Assembly: GCA_023228885.1 (NCBI GenBank)
Contig: JALOAJ010000003.1
Coordinates: 1 to 64,000 of the forward strand
Source: Bacillota bacterium
GTDB lineage: Bacteria > Bacillota > Clostridia > Monoglobales > Firm-18
Direction of reading: 5' to 3'
Length of the DNA: 64,000 nt
Within the stretch, counting starts at the first letter, position 1, and each line of letters opens with the position of its first letter. The notes below the pieces were generated by a model. It worked only from the letters and a program-made list of their open reading frames with translations. It ran no database searches and had not been told where the DNA came from. A program made the translations under genes and the position numbers. Of this stretch, positions 26,243 to 33,181 are shown one piece after another.

Positions 26243-26740
26243 ATGTCGAATAAAAAGCCGTTTGGAAAATTTAATGTTATTGATTTGGCAGTAGTTATAG
26301 CCATCCTTATTATTGCGGCAGGCGTTTATGTTCGGTTTTTCGGAAGCCCCACAAAAACGGTTGTGCAAAGCACAGATTTCTTTTACACCTTCGAAGTTAA
26401 AAGCATACGAGAAAGCAATTTGATAGGTCTTGAAAAAAGCATAAACGGCAAAATTTATTTAAACGAAAAAATAACAAGCGACATGGGAACTTTGTTAAAG
26501 GTTGAATCAAAGCCCGCTGTTGACCTGCTGGAAACCGCCGATGGGAAGCAGGTTTTAGTAAACATTCCGGAACGATTTGATGCAGTTTTAACCATCAAGC
26601 TGAACGGGCGAATCAATGAAAGCGGCTTTTTTACCCCAACACTAAAACATATAAGCGCGGGAATTGAATATAACATTAAAAGCAAATGGAGTGCGGTATT
26701 CGGCAAGGTTTTAAGAGTTAGGCAAGAGGATGCCGCCTAA
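26243..26740 (+). CDS. DUF4330 family membrane-anchored protein (second copy)
   Basis: 165 aa with the same plan as its neighbour: basic start with FGKFNVIDLAVV, one membrane segment (about 15-33) and a beta-rich outer domain. It lacks the CSSC pair of the first copy, so the two are diverged paralogues rather than a recent duplication. An AAAGGG site precedes the ATG. A hairpin with T-run lies just downstream (26769-26807). Confidence 0.8.
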   Translation: MSNKKPFGKFNVIDLAVVIAILIIAAGVYVRFFGSPTKTVVQSTDFFYTFEVKSIRESNLIGLEKSINGKIYLNEKITSDMGTLLKVESKPAVDLLETADGKQVLVNIPERFDAVLTIKLNGRINESGFFTPTLKHISAGIEYNIKSKWSAVFGKVLRVRQEDAA

Positions 26741-26761
26741 TATCCGTTATATCCATAAACG

Positions 26762-26807
26762 CAATTTCAAAACACCTTGCATATAATTAATGTGCATAGG
26801 TGTTTTT
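26762..26807. terminator. Terminator hairpin, first copy of a duplicated 46-bp unit
   Basis: AAAACACCT (26769-26777) pairs with AGGTGTTTT (26798-26806), with an inner TGCA/TGCA stem and a T-run on the plus strand. It ends the DUF4330 transcript and, read on the other strand, can end the XRE transcript. The whole 46-bp unit recurs at 27518-27562 with three differences. There, GTGCATAGG reads GTGCGGAGG and the element forms the leader of sigK. Confidence 0.8.
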
Positions 26808-26808
26808 G

Positions 26809-26906
26809 CTTTCAGCAACTATTTAATTTCTTGATCCAAGTTTTTGAAAACATCATCATCAAAAAATTCGATTATGGAAATACCAAGACCATCGCAAAGT
26901 TTTTTT
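26809..26906. repeat. 98-bp direct repeat, copy A (3' part of first XRE gene)
   Basis: Positions 26809-26906 and 27114-27211 are identical except for one base (A at 26834 versus C at 27139). The repeat covers the last 28 codons of each XRE gene and 10-15 bases beyond. The sequences diverge abruptly after the T-run at the repeat end. Confidence 0.95.
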
Positions 26907-27061
26907 AAAACAATAACACCCATATCTTTTCGATTCTTGTCAAAAATGCTGTATATGGTAGATGATGTAATTCCAGACAAATTGGCAAGGGCGTTCAATT
27001 TCAAGTTTCTTTCAGTACACAATTGATTTAAACGAATCAGAATTGCTTTTTTTATACCCAT
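26819..27061 (-). CDS. XRE-family helix-turn-helix regulator (copy 1)
   Basis: An 80-aa single-domain Cro/CI-type DNA-binding protein. The HTH is at about 22-45 (LNALANLSGITSSTIYSIF). The C-terminal 28 residues, starting KKLCDGLGISIIEFFDDD, are identical to those of the next gene except for one Asp/Glu change. The N-terminal 52 residues differ strongly, so the two should recognise different sites. GGGGGG precedes the ATG. It lies downstream of and co-directional with copy 2, with a 62-bp gap. Confidence 0.9.
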   Translation of the reverse strand: MGIKKAILIRLNQLCTERNLKLNALANLSGITSSTIYSIFDKNRKDMGVIVLKKLCDGLGISIIEFFDDDVFKNLDQEIK

Positions 27062-27113
27062 AAGAAGCCCCCCTTTTTTATATTACTCAAAGTAAAGTGT
27101 TGCTATCTGACAC

Positions 27114-27211
27114 CTTTCAGCAACTATTTAATTTCTTGCTCCAAGTTTTTGAAAACATCATCATCAAAAAATTCGATTATGGAAATACCAAGACCATCGC
27201 AAAGTTTTTTT
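27114..27211. repeat. 98-bp direct repeat, copy B (3' part of second XRE gene)
   Basis: Copy B of the repeat at 26809-26906, with a single mismatch over 98 bases. It starts ten bases outside the second XRE gene and covers its last 28 codons. Confidence 0.95.
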
Positions 27212-27366
27212 ATTGTTGAAATAGTGGTGCTGTTATTTCTCCCACCGACAATATTATTTATTGTAGAGCGAGTGACACCGCTCATAGTGCCTAATTTGTT
27301 TATAGTAATTTTTCTTAGCGCACAGAGGTTTATAATTCTATATTTTACCGCTTCACCTATATTCAT
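27124..27366 (-). CDS. XRE-family helix-turn-helix regulator (copy 2)
   Basis: 80 aa, Cro/CI-type. The HTH is at about 21-44 (INKLGTMSGVTRSTINNIV). It shares its last 28 residues with copy 1 but little of the DNA-binding part. GGGGGC lies seven bases before the ATG. It is transcribed divergently from sigK. Palindromes of the form AACTC-N4-GAGTT lie in the shared upstream region and are likely operators for this protein or its neighbour, an inference from position. Confidence 0.9.
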   Translation of the reverse strand: MNIGEAVKYRIINLCALRKITINKLGTMSGVTRSTINNIVGGRNNSTTISTIKKLCDGLGISIIEFFDDDVFKNLEQEIK

Positions 27367-27400
27367 AATAGCCCCCTAAAGAATAATTTGTAAATATTTT

Positions 27401-27479
27401 AACTCTTTTGAGTTCAAATTGTCGTTTCAATTGAGTTGACTTTTTCAGCATATAATTATACAATAGACTCAAACGAGTT
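27401..27479. promoter_or_regulatory. Divergent promoter region with AACTC-N4-GAGTT operator-like sites
   Basis: Site 1, AACTCTTTTGAGTT (27401-27414), is a perfect palindrome in the leader of the XRE gene. Site 2, GACTCAAACGAGTT (27466-27479), has one mismatch; a GAGTTGA half-site lies at 27433-27439. Minus-strand TATAAT (27455-27460) with TTCAAC (27477-27482) can drive the XRE genes, and site 2 covers that -35. Plus-strand TTGACT (27436-27441) with TACAAT (27459-27464), 17 bases apart, points to sigK. CATATAAT (27449-27456) also resembles a sigma-E -10, but no matching -35 was seen. Confidence 0.6.
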
Positions 27480-27517
27480 GAACTAAATTTAACTATGCTT
27501 TAACAACCATACAAGCA

Positions 27518-27562
27518 CAATTTCAAAACACCTTGCATATATTAATGTGCGGAGGTGTTTTT
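27518..27562 (+). promoter_or_regulatory. sigK leader hairpin that covers the ribosome binding site
   Basis: AAAACACCT (27525-27533) pairs with AGGTGTTTT (27553-27561). An inner stem around TGCATAT/ATGTGCG extends it. The sigK ribosome binding site GGAGGTG (27551-27557) forms the 3' arm, and a TTTTTCTTT run follows directly before the ATG. The structure could act as a transcription attenuator, a translation block, or both. It is a near copy of the hairpin at 26762-26807. Confidence 0.7.
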
Positions 27563-27566
27563 CTTT

Positions 27567-28316
27567 ATGTTTTTAACAGTTTTAGGATTTTTGCGGCAAC
27601 TTTTTTTTATGATTTCGTATATCACAAATGCGAACTCTTTTCCCAAACCCCTTAGTGCAAAAGCCGAACAGCATTATCTGACACTTTATGAACAAGGCGA
27701 CGGCAACGCAAGAAATGTTTTAATAGAGCATAATTTGCGCCTTGTTGCTCATGTTGCAAAAAAATATTCAATCCCGGGCATGGATTCAGACGATTTAATT
27801 TCAATCGGCACAATAGGGCTTATAAAGGGGATAAACAGCTTTAACAGCAGCCGAGGCACACGCCTTAGCACATACATAGCGCGCTGTATTGAAAATGAAA
27901 TTCTCATGTGTATACGGACGATTAAAAAAACCAAAAATGAGGTTTCTATTGAAGAACCAATCGGCTTTGATAAGGATGGAAATCAGATTACTTTTAACGA
28001 TGTTTTGGGTAGCAGCGGAGATGAAATAATAGAGCAAGTAAACGAAAAAATGGAGATACTAAAGCTATACGAGGGAATCGGGAATATTTTGGAGGGAAGG
28101 GAAAAGCAGGTGTTGGAGCTAAGATACGGTCTTAGGGGCGGATGTGAGCTTACTCAAAAAGAGGTGGCGAAAATTTTAAATATATCACGAAGCTATGTAT
28201 CAAGGATTGAAAAAAAGGCTATTGAAAGGCTTAAAAAGAAGCTGATTACCGATTGTTACGGAAATTCGGCTGCATATAATTTGCAAATGGCTAAAAAGAT
28301 TGACAAAGGAATATAA
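27567..28316 (+). CDS. sigK: RNA polymerase sporulation sigma factor pro-sigma-K
   Basis: Sigma-K drives late mother-cell gene expression in sporulation. The 249-aa protein has region 2 (about 45-120, NLRLVAHVAKKYS, DLISIGTIGLIKGI, YIARCIENEILM) and region 4 (about 180-228, EVAKILNISRSYVSRIEKKAIERL), with sequence very close to the known sigma-K pattern. The first 17 residues (MFLTVLGFLRQLFFMIS) correspond to the hydrophobic pro-sequence removed by SpoIVFB, and the S-Y cleavage position is kept (S17/Y18). The ATG at 27567 has GGAGGTG nine bases upstream. The gene is uninterrupted, with no skin-type element. Confidence 0.94.
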   Translation: MFLTVLGFLRQLFFMISYITNANSFPKPLSAKAEQHYLTLYEQGDGNARNVLIEHNLRLVAHVAKKYSIPGMDSDDLISIGTIGLIKGINSFNSSRGTRLSTYIARCIENEILMCIRTIKKTKNEVSIEEPIGFDKDGNQITFNDVLGSSGDEIIEQVNEKMEILKLYEGIGNILEGREKQVLELRYGLRGGCELTQKEVAKILNISRSYVSRIEKKAIERLKKKLITDCYGNSAAYNLQMAKKIDKGI

Positions 28317-28356
28317 AAAAGGTAAAATATCGGTAGCATGTTTTTAGGGGCTGTGT

Positions 28357-29055
28357 ATGAAAACAATAATTGTAATTCCGGCATACAACGAGGCTGGGTC
28401 AATAAGCGGAGTTGTGTCCTCAATAAAGGAATCCGGCTGCAATGTGGATATTGTGGTTATTAATGACGGTTCAAGCGATAATACTGCTTGTGAGGCAAGG
28501 CAAGAAGGCGTTGCCGTTGTGTCTTTGCCTGTTAATTTAGGGATTGGGGGGGCTGTTCAAACAGGATATATTTATGCCCTTCGTCATGGCTATGATTGCG
28601 CTGTGCAAATCGATGGAGACGGGCAACATAACCCGGTCGATTTGCCCAAGCTTTTATCCCTCGTTGAAAACGGACAGGCAGACATGGCAATCGGCAGCCG
28701 TTTTGTACAGGAAACGGATTATAAGCCGCCATTTTTCCGCCATGTGGGGATAAAATACTTTTCAAATCTTGTAAAACTATTGACCGGGCAGGCTGTTTTT
28801 GACACTACGAGCGGCTATCGCGCCGTCAATAAAAAGGTGATTGAATTATTTGCAAAATATTACCCAAGCGATTATCCCGAGGTTGAAACTGTTGCATATG
28901 CGGCAAAAAACAACATGAAAATTAAAGAAGTTTCGGTCGATATGTTATATCGTGAGCAGGGGAAATCATCGATTACGCCGCTAAAATCAATTTATTATGC
29001 AATAAAGGTGACTTTTAGCCTTTTGTTTTTTAAAAAACGAGGTGGATATTCTTGA
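28357..29055 (+). CDS. Glycosyltransferase family 2 (dolichol/polyprenyl-phosphate sugar synthase-like)
   Basis: 232 aa, GT-A fold. It starts IIVIPAYNEAGSISGVV and shows VVINDGSSDNT (about 33-43), the metal-binding QIDGDGQH (about 85-92, DxD) and AIGSRF. This is the DPM1-like type that makes polyprenyl-phosphate sugars. It has no membrane helices, apart from a weakly hydrophobic C-terminal segment. The next three genes (DUF2304, EmrE-like, GT39) form the usual partner set for moving and using a lipid-linked sugar. Its last codon overlaps the next gene. Confidence 0.9.
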   Translation: MKTIIVIPAYNEAGSISGVVSSIKESGCNVDIVVINDGSSDNTACEARQEGVAVVSLPVNLGIGGAVQTGYIYALRHGYDCAVQIDGDGQHNPVDLPKLLSLVENGQADMAIGSRFVQETDYKPPFFRHVGIKYFSNLVKLLTGQAVFDTTSGYRAVNKKVIELFAKYYPSDYPEVETVAYAAKNNMKIKEVSVDMLYREQGKSSITPLKSIYYAIKVTFSLLFFKKRGGYS

Positions 29056-29420
29056 CGATATACAGTGTAGCCATAATTACTTTGTCTATATTTATTATTT
29101 TTTCTTTTTATGCTTTTGCAAAAAGAAAGCTGGATTTTCGCTATGTTATGTTTTGGCTTGTTTTATCCGTCCTGCTTATTATTGTTTCAAGCAATGTTAA
29201 TTTGCTTGAAAAAATAGCGCATTTGCTAAATGTATATTATATGCCTTCGCTCTTTTTTGCGGCAGCTTTGGTTTTTGTTTTGGCATTTATTTTTTATATC
29301 ACTATATTTATAACCGGCATCACTAAAAAAATTGTAAAGCTTACTCAAGAAGTAGGGCTGCTTAAAAGAAAAATTGAAGAATATGAGGATGCTTTGCGCA
29401 AGAAGGAAAATCATATATAG
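29052..29420 (+). CDS. DUF2304 membrane protein
   Basis: 122 aa with three hydrophobic segments (about 3-20, 33-50 and 66-90) followed by a C-terminal coiled coil (KKIVKLTQEVGLLKRKIEEYEDALRKK split over residues 93-119). DUF2304 genes commonly sit beside DPM1-like glycosyltransferases. The role may be to anchor or help that enzyme. The start is TTG 29052, overlapping the GT2 stop, with GAGGTGG upstream. Confidence 0.85.
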   Translation: MTIYSVAIITLSIFIIFSFYAFAKRKLDFRYVMFWLVLSVLLIIVSSNVNLLEKIAHLLNVYYMPSLFFAAALVFVLAFIFYITIFITGITKKIVKLTQEVGLLKRKIEEYEDALRKKENHI

Positions 29421-29455
29421 ACTATTCGGTTTATTATGACATTTGGAGGTAAGTA

Positions 29456-29812
29456 ATGAGCCCTTTTCTGTTTTTACTTTTATTATTAAATGTTTTGATG
29501 CTGACATCAGGTCAGCTTTGCTGGAAAATTGGTATAGAGCAAGTGGGTTTTGAATTATCGGTAGCCGGGATTTTTAAAGCGATTTTTTCTCCTTTTATAT
29601 TCGGGGGGCTTATAATTTATGTTGTGGCAACGGTGCTGTGGTTTTATATTTTAAGCAAGGTGCAGCTTTCAACGGCATATCCCATACAAAGCTTGTGCTA
29701 TGTGTTTACCGCTATAATAAGCGTGCTTATATTCAAAGAAAATGTAGCGTTGGTTAAATGGGCAGGGTTGCTTTTGATTACTGCCGGCGCTTTTTTGGTT
29801 TCAAGGGGGTAA
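29456..29812 (+). CDS. EmrE/DMT-type small membrane transporter (flippase-like)
   Basis: 118 aa with four membrane helices and the Pro/Gln/Gly pattern of the small DMT fold (LTSGQLCWKIGIEQ, STAYPIQSLCYVFTAI, KWAGLLLITAGAFLVS). Similar proteins, ArnE/ArnF and others, flip undecaprenyl-phosphate sugars. Placed between GT2/DUF2304 and a GT39 enzyme, it is a likely flippase for the lipid-linked sugar. A multidrug role is possible but less supported by context. GGAGGT precedes the ATG. Confidence 0.8.
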   Translation: MSPFLFLLLLLNVLMLTSGQLCWKIGIEQVGFELSVAGIFKAIFSPFIFGGLIIYVVATVLWFYILSKVQLSTAYPIQSLCYVFTAIISVLIFKENVALVKWAGLLLITAGAFLVSRG

Positions 29813-31131
29813 TTCCAATATTTTGCTCCAAAGATAAAAGCAAAGGTGTTGCAATCGTACTGACAATTATTATTTTAATATACCTTGCGCTGTGCGGCGC
29901 ATACTTTATTATGCATCAAAACGAGGCAATACGAGGGAGCTTTGAAACTTTTGATAACGATGATGTTAAATATTTGCGGAGCGCTTGGGTGTTGCTTGAA
30001 ACAGGCAGGTTTACATATAAAGACCCCACAGTTGATACCGTTTTTATAATGCCTGCGCTTACCGTTGCGCTTGCAGCTTTTGTTTTGATGTTTGGCGCAT
30101 ATCCAATCATTCAATTTAAAATTTTTCAAGCGCTTTTGGGAGCGGCATGCTTATATTTAATTTTCCTGTCGGGCAAAAAACTGTTTTCCGCCCGAATCGG
30201 GCTTGTTGGGGCTGCTCTTATGGCGGTGTATGCGCCAAGCATTTATGTAACAGGCACGCTGCTCACCGAAGGGTTTTTTTATTTTTTATTTTTGCTCACA
30301 TTTTATTTTACAATATGCGCGATAGAATCCTCGAAAATGAGGTATTACATAGCCGGAGGCTTTTTTTTGGGGCTTTCCGCCTTATTTAGACCAACCGTTG
30401 TGCCGGTGGTGCCGATTGCCGTCCTTTTTGTTTGGATTGCAAAAAAATATAAGTTTGCAGATATGGTTAAGTTTGGGTTTGCCGTTTCTTGCACCGTAAT
30501 ATTCGTGCTATCGCCATGGATTTTGCGAAATGCGATAATTTTCGGAGAGTTTATACCATTTACAAAAGCATCCGGCAACCCTGCATTTCAAGGCACATTC
30601 ATCAATTACGACAGGTCTGTGGAGGAAACGGAAAAAATTGATTATTACCAAATAATTAAAGAAAAGTCAAACATCAAGGTTGAAAAATATGGGTTTGATG
30701 AATTGACCGATAACGCCGTAGAAAGTGAAATGACCCGTATTCGTTTTAACGAGGTTATCAAAAAAGAGCCGCTAAAGTTTTTAAAATGGTACACAGTAGG
30801 CAAAACTATCAAAAACTTTGATGAGCCTTTTTTATGGGTTAGGCTATTTAATATTTCGGCAGAAAAGCTTACTCTGCAGCACTATTTAATGCTTGCAGCA
30901 GGGTTGGCGGGGTTTTTAGCGCTTGTAATTTTCGAAAAAAACAAAGGCGTGATGCTACTGCCTGCCTTATTAATTTTTTTATTTAACGGAATATATTTAC
31001 CTTTTTATTGTTTTTCACGGTATATGTTTCCGATAATATTTTGCTTTGCGCTGTATGGCGGGTATTTTATAGATAAACTTGCTTGCGCAATTGCAAATTG
31101 GTATAAAATCAAAATAAAAGCGGGGGTATAA
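29758..31131 (+). CDS. GT39-type (ArnT/PMT-like) membrane glycosyltransferase
   Basis: A large membrane protein with about ten helices. The first outer loop contains FDNDDVKYLRSAW, matching the acidic catalytic loop of GT-C enzymes that transfer a sugar from a polyprenyl phosphate donor to an outer-surface acceptor. The start is unclear. ATG 29758 lies inside the EmrE-like gene with no ribosome binding site. The first membrane helix begins near 29848. An AAGGGGG stretch sits before a non-standard ATT at 29812. Translation near 29812 by coupling, or a sequence error, is possible. Confidence 0.82.
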   Translation: MGRVAFDYCRRFFGFKGVIPIFCSKDKSKGVAIVLTIIILIYLALCGAYFIMHQNEAIRGSFETFDNDDVKYLRSAWVLLETGRFTYKDPTVDTVFIMPALTVALAAFVLMFGAYPIIQFKIFQALLGAACLYLIFLSGKKLFSARIGLVGAALMAVYAPSIYVTGTLLTEGFFYFLFLLTFYFTICAIESSKMRYYIAGGFFLGLSALFRPTVVPVVPIAVLFVWIAKKYKFADMVKFGFAVSCTVIFVLSPWILRNAIIFGEFIPFTKASGNPAFQGTFINYDRSVEETEKIDYYQIIKEKSNIKVEKYGFDELTDNAVESEMTRIRFNEVIKKEPLKFLKWYTVGKTIKNFDEPFLWVRLFNISAEKLTLQHYLMLAAGLAGFLALVIFEKNKGVMLLPALLIFLFNGIYLPFYCFSRYMFPIIFCFALYGGYFIDKLACAIANWYKIKIKAGV

Positions 31132-31136
31132 TAAAA

Positions 31137-32000
31137 GTGGCGATAATTTTAGACGGGAAAAAACTTGCACAAAAAATTAAGGACAACCTTAAAGCGCAAA
31201 CGATAAGGCTGACAGAAAAGGGTAAAACACCCGGGCTTGCTGTAATAATAGTTGGCAACAACAGCGCAAGCCGCATTTATGTTAATTCAAAAAAACGCGC
31301 GTGCGCTGAAATAGGCATTTATTCTGAAGAATATGCTCTGCCGGAGGATACCTCGGAAAAGGAACTTTTAGAGCTTATCGAAAAACTAAATAAAAACAGC
31401 GATATTGACGGAATATTAGTTCAGCTTCCGTTGCCGGGGCACATTGATGAAAAGGCTGTTATAAACGCCATTTCACCCGGCAAAGATGTTGACGCTTTTC
31501 ATCCTGTGAATGTTGGTAAAATTATGATTGGCGATTATGATTTTTTGCCTTGCACCCCTGCCGGCGTTATTGAACTTATAAACGAAAGCGGTATCGACCT
31601 TGAAGGCAAGGAATGTGTTGTTATCGGAAGAAGTAACATAGTTGGAAAACCGATGTCGATGCTATTGTTGCATAAAAATGCAACCGTCACCATTTGCCAC
31701 TCCAAAACGGTAAACCTTGCGGAAACGGTGCGTCGTGCCGATGTTGTTGTGGCGGCGGTGGGTAGGGCTCAGCTTATAAACGGAGATATGATAAAAGAGG
31801 GGGCTGTTGTTATCGATGTGGGTATGAACCGATTGGAGGATAATACATTAGCGGGCGATGTTCATTTTGAGTCGTGCGCAAAAAAGGCTTATGCCATCAC
31901 ACCTGTGCCGGGCGGGGTTGGTCCTATGACAATAGCAATGCTTATGAAAAACACAGTAAAAAGCGCAAGCTTGGCATGTAGCAGGGGTGGGGTAGAGTGA
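31137..32000 (+). CDS. folD: Bifunctional methylenetetrahydrofolate dehydrogenase/cyclohydrolase FolD
   Basis: FolD interconverts 5,10-methylene- and 10-formyl-tetrahydrofolate with NADP. The 287-aa protein shows YVNSKKRACAEIGI with the catalytic Lys, DGILVQLPLP, PCTPAGV, VVIGRSNIVGKPM in the NADP domain, and PVPGGVGPMT. GTG 31137 follows a GGGGG site. The gene overlaps bioY by four bases. Confidence 0.96.
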   Translation: MAIILDGKKLAQKIKDNLKAQTIRLTEKGKTPGLAVIIVGNNSASRIYVNSKKRACAEIGIYSEEYALPEDTSEKELLELIEKLNKNSDIDGILVQLPLPGHIDEKAVINAISPGKDVDAFHPVNVGKIMIGDYDFLPCTPAGVIELINESGIDLEGKECVVIGRSNIVGKPMSMLLLHKNATVTICHSKTVNLAETVRRADVVVAAVGRAQLINGDMIKEGAVVIDVGMNRLEDNTLAGDVHFESCAKKAYAITPVPGGVGPMTIAMLMKNTVKSASLACSRGGVE

Positions 32001-32533
32001 AGATACCCACAAAGGAAATAGCCGTTATTGCCCTTTTTACTGCGGTAATGGTGATATTTTCGCAAATTGCCGTGCCTATTCCCATCTCACCCGTTCCAAT
32101 AACGCTTTCGATATTTGCGGTGTTTTTAATATCTACCTTGCTTGGGCATAAAAGCGCAACCGTTGTTCAGGTTGTCTATCTGCTTCTTGGGATAATAGGA
32201 GCGCCTGTTTTTAATGGCTTTACGGGTGGTATCGGAAAGGTGTTCGGGCCGACTGGCGGGTATATAATGTCTTACATACCGATGTCTTATGTAATGGGTT
32301 TGCTCGTTTTTAAATATAGCATGACAAAATATTTTCAGATGGTTTTTGCAATGCTGATAGGGCTTGTAATTTGTTATTCCCTGGGAACGGCATGGCTTAT
32401 GGCGTCAACCGGCATGAATTTTACAAAAGCAGTTTATGCGGCGGTTTTACCCTTTGCGCCGCTTGATATTATTAAAATATTTGCAGCGGCGGGTCTTTCC
32501 CATTCAATCAGAAAGCGGCTTGTAATAGCATAA
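31997..32533 (+). CDS. bioY: Biotin ECF transporter substrate-binding component BioY
   Basis: BioY is the membrane S-component that captures biotin for an ECF-type transporter. The 178-aa protein has six hydrophobic segments and the family motif around VPIPISPVPITLSIFAVFL (about 24-42), plus GGIGKVFGPTGGYIMSYI. The energising EcfA/EcfT genes are not nearby and may be shared. The GTG start overlaps the folD stop. A biotin ligase lies at 45752-46447, which matches a biotin scavenger. Confidence 0.92.
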   Translation: MKIPTKEIAVIALFTAVMVIFSQIAVPIPISPVPITLSIFAVFLISTLLGHKSATVVQVVYLLLGIIGAPVFNGFTGGIGKVFGPTGGYIMSYIPMSYVMGLLVFKYSMTKYFQMVFAMLIGLVICYSLGTAWLMASTGMNFTKAVYAAVLPFAPLDIIKIFAAAGLSHSIRKRLVIA

Positions 32534-32560
32534 ATATTCCTTTAGACAGGCGGTGTTACC

Positions 32561-33076
32561 ATGCATTTGAATGATGTTCAAATAAGGCTTATAATATTGT
32601 ATGCTCTAAAATCATTTAGGGTTTCCATGTCGGTGGAAAATTTACAAGAGGTTTTGGTGCAAACCCAAATACTTGATTACTTCACAATGATGGATTTTGT
32701 ATTCGATATGCAAAAGATGGGCATGATAGAAACCGTTGATATTGAAGGAAAAAAATGCTATGACATAACCGAAAAGGGGGAGGAGCTTACCTCAATGTTT
32801 GATGACAAAATCCCCCTTAGCATTAGGGAAAACATCCTTGATTACGGTGAGGCGATTGTTAAAAATATTGGGCGCGAGCATGAAATAGTTGCCGATATAG
32901 TGGCTGTTGATGTGAGAAAGTTTTTGGCGCGCTGCGGTATATATGATATGGGCACACCCCTTTTAGAGATAAATGTTTTTGCGGGCAGCAGAAAAAATGC
33001 AGAGGAAATAGCGGCGCGGTTTAAAAAAGACGCCGCACAGCTTTATAAAATAATTTTAGAAAAAATTATAGAATAA
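32561..33076 (+). CDS. DUF4364 family protein (winged-helix-like)
   Basis: 171 aa, cytoplasmic, charged. The N-terminal 80 residues look like a winged-helix DNA-binding fold (IRLIILYALKSF, then LDYFTMMDFVFDMQKMGMI, then a wing and CYDITEKGEEL), as in PadR/MarR-like proteins. The C-terminal half is a regular alpha/beta region. DUF4364 proteins are found in Clostridia and are assumed to be regulators; targets are unknown. AGGCGGTG precedes the ATG. It may form a transcript with bioY, 27 bases upstream. Confidence 0.8.
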   Translation: MHLNDVQIRLIILYALKSFRVSMSVENLQEVLVQTQILDYFTMMDFVFDMQKMGMIETVDIEGKKCYDITEKGEELTSMFDDKIPLSIRENILDYGEAIVKNIGREHEIVADIVAVDVRKFLARCGIYDMGTPLLEINVFAGSRKNAEEIAARFKKDAAQLYKIILEKIIE

Positions 33077-33083
33077 AAAAACA

Positions 33084-33112
33084 TTGCGTTTTTAAAGTTC
33101 TTTTGATATAAT
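33084..33112 (+). promoter_or_regulatory. Promoter for guaB
   Basis: TTGCGT (33084-33089) and TATAAT (33107-33112) are 17 bases apart, with TG before the -10 (extended). The leader of about 65 bases shows no purine riboswitch pattern. Confidence 0.65.
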
Positions 33113-33181
33113 TTTTTAAATATGATGGTGTTGCCTGACTGTTTAGTATTACCAAAACAATAAATATGGAGGGATAGTTAT

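Noticed and set aside
26819..28316. Skin-like excisable element at sigK
   Set aside because: sigK is intact and no recombinase gene is present; the XRE genes lie outside the coding region.
29758..29812. Firm start of the GT39 gene at 29758
   Set aside because: The ATG lacks an RBS and lies deep within the upstream gene, so it was kept only as a frame limit.
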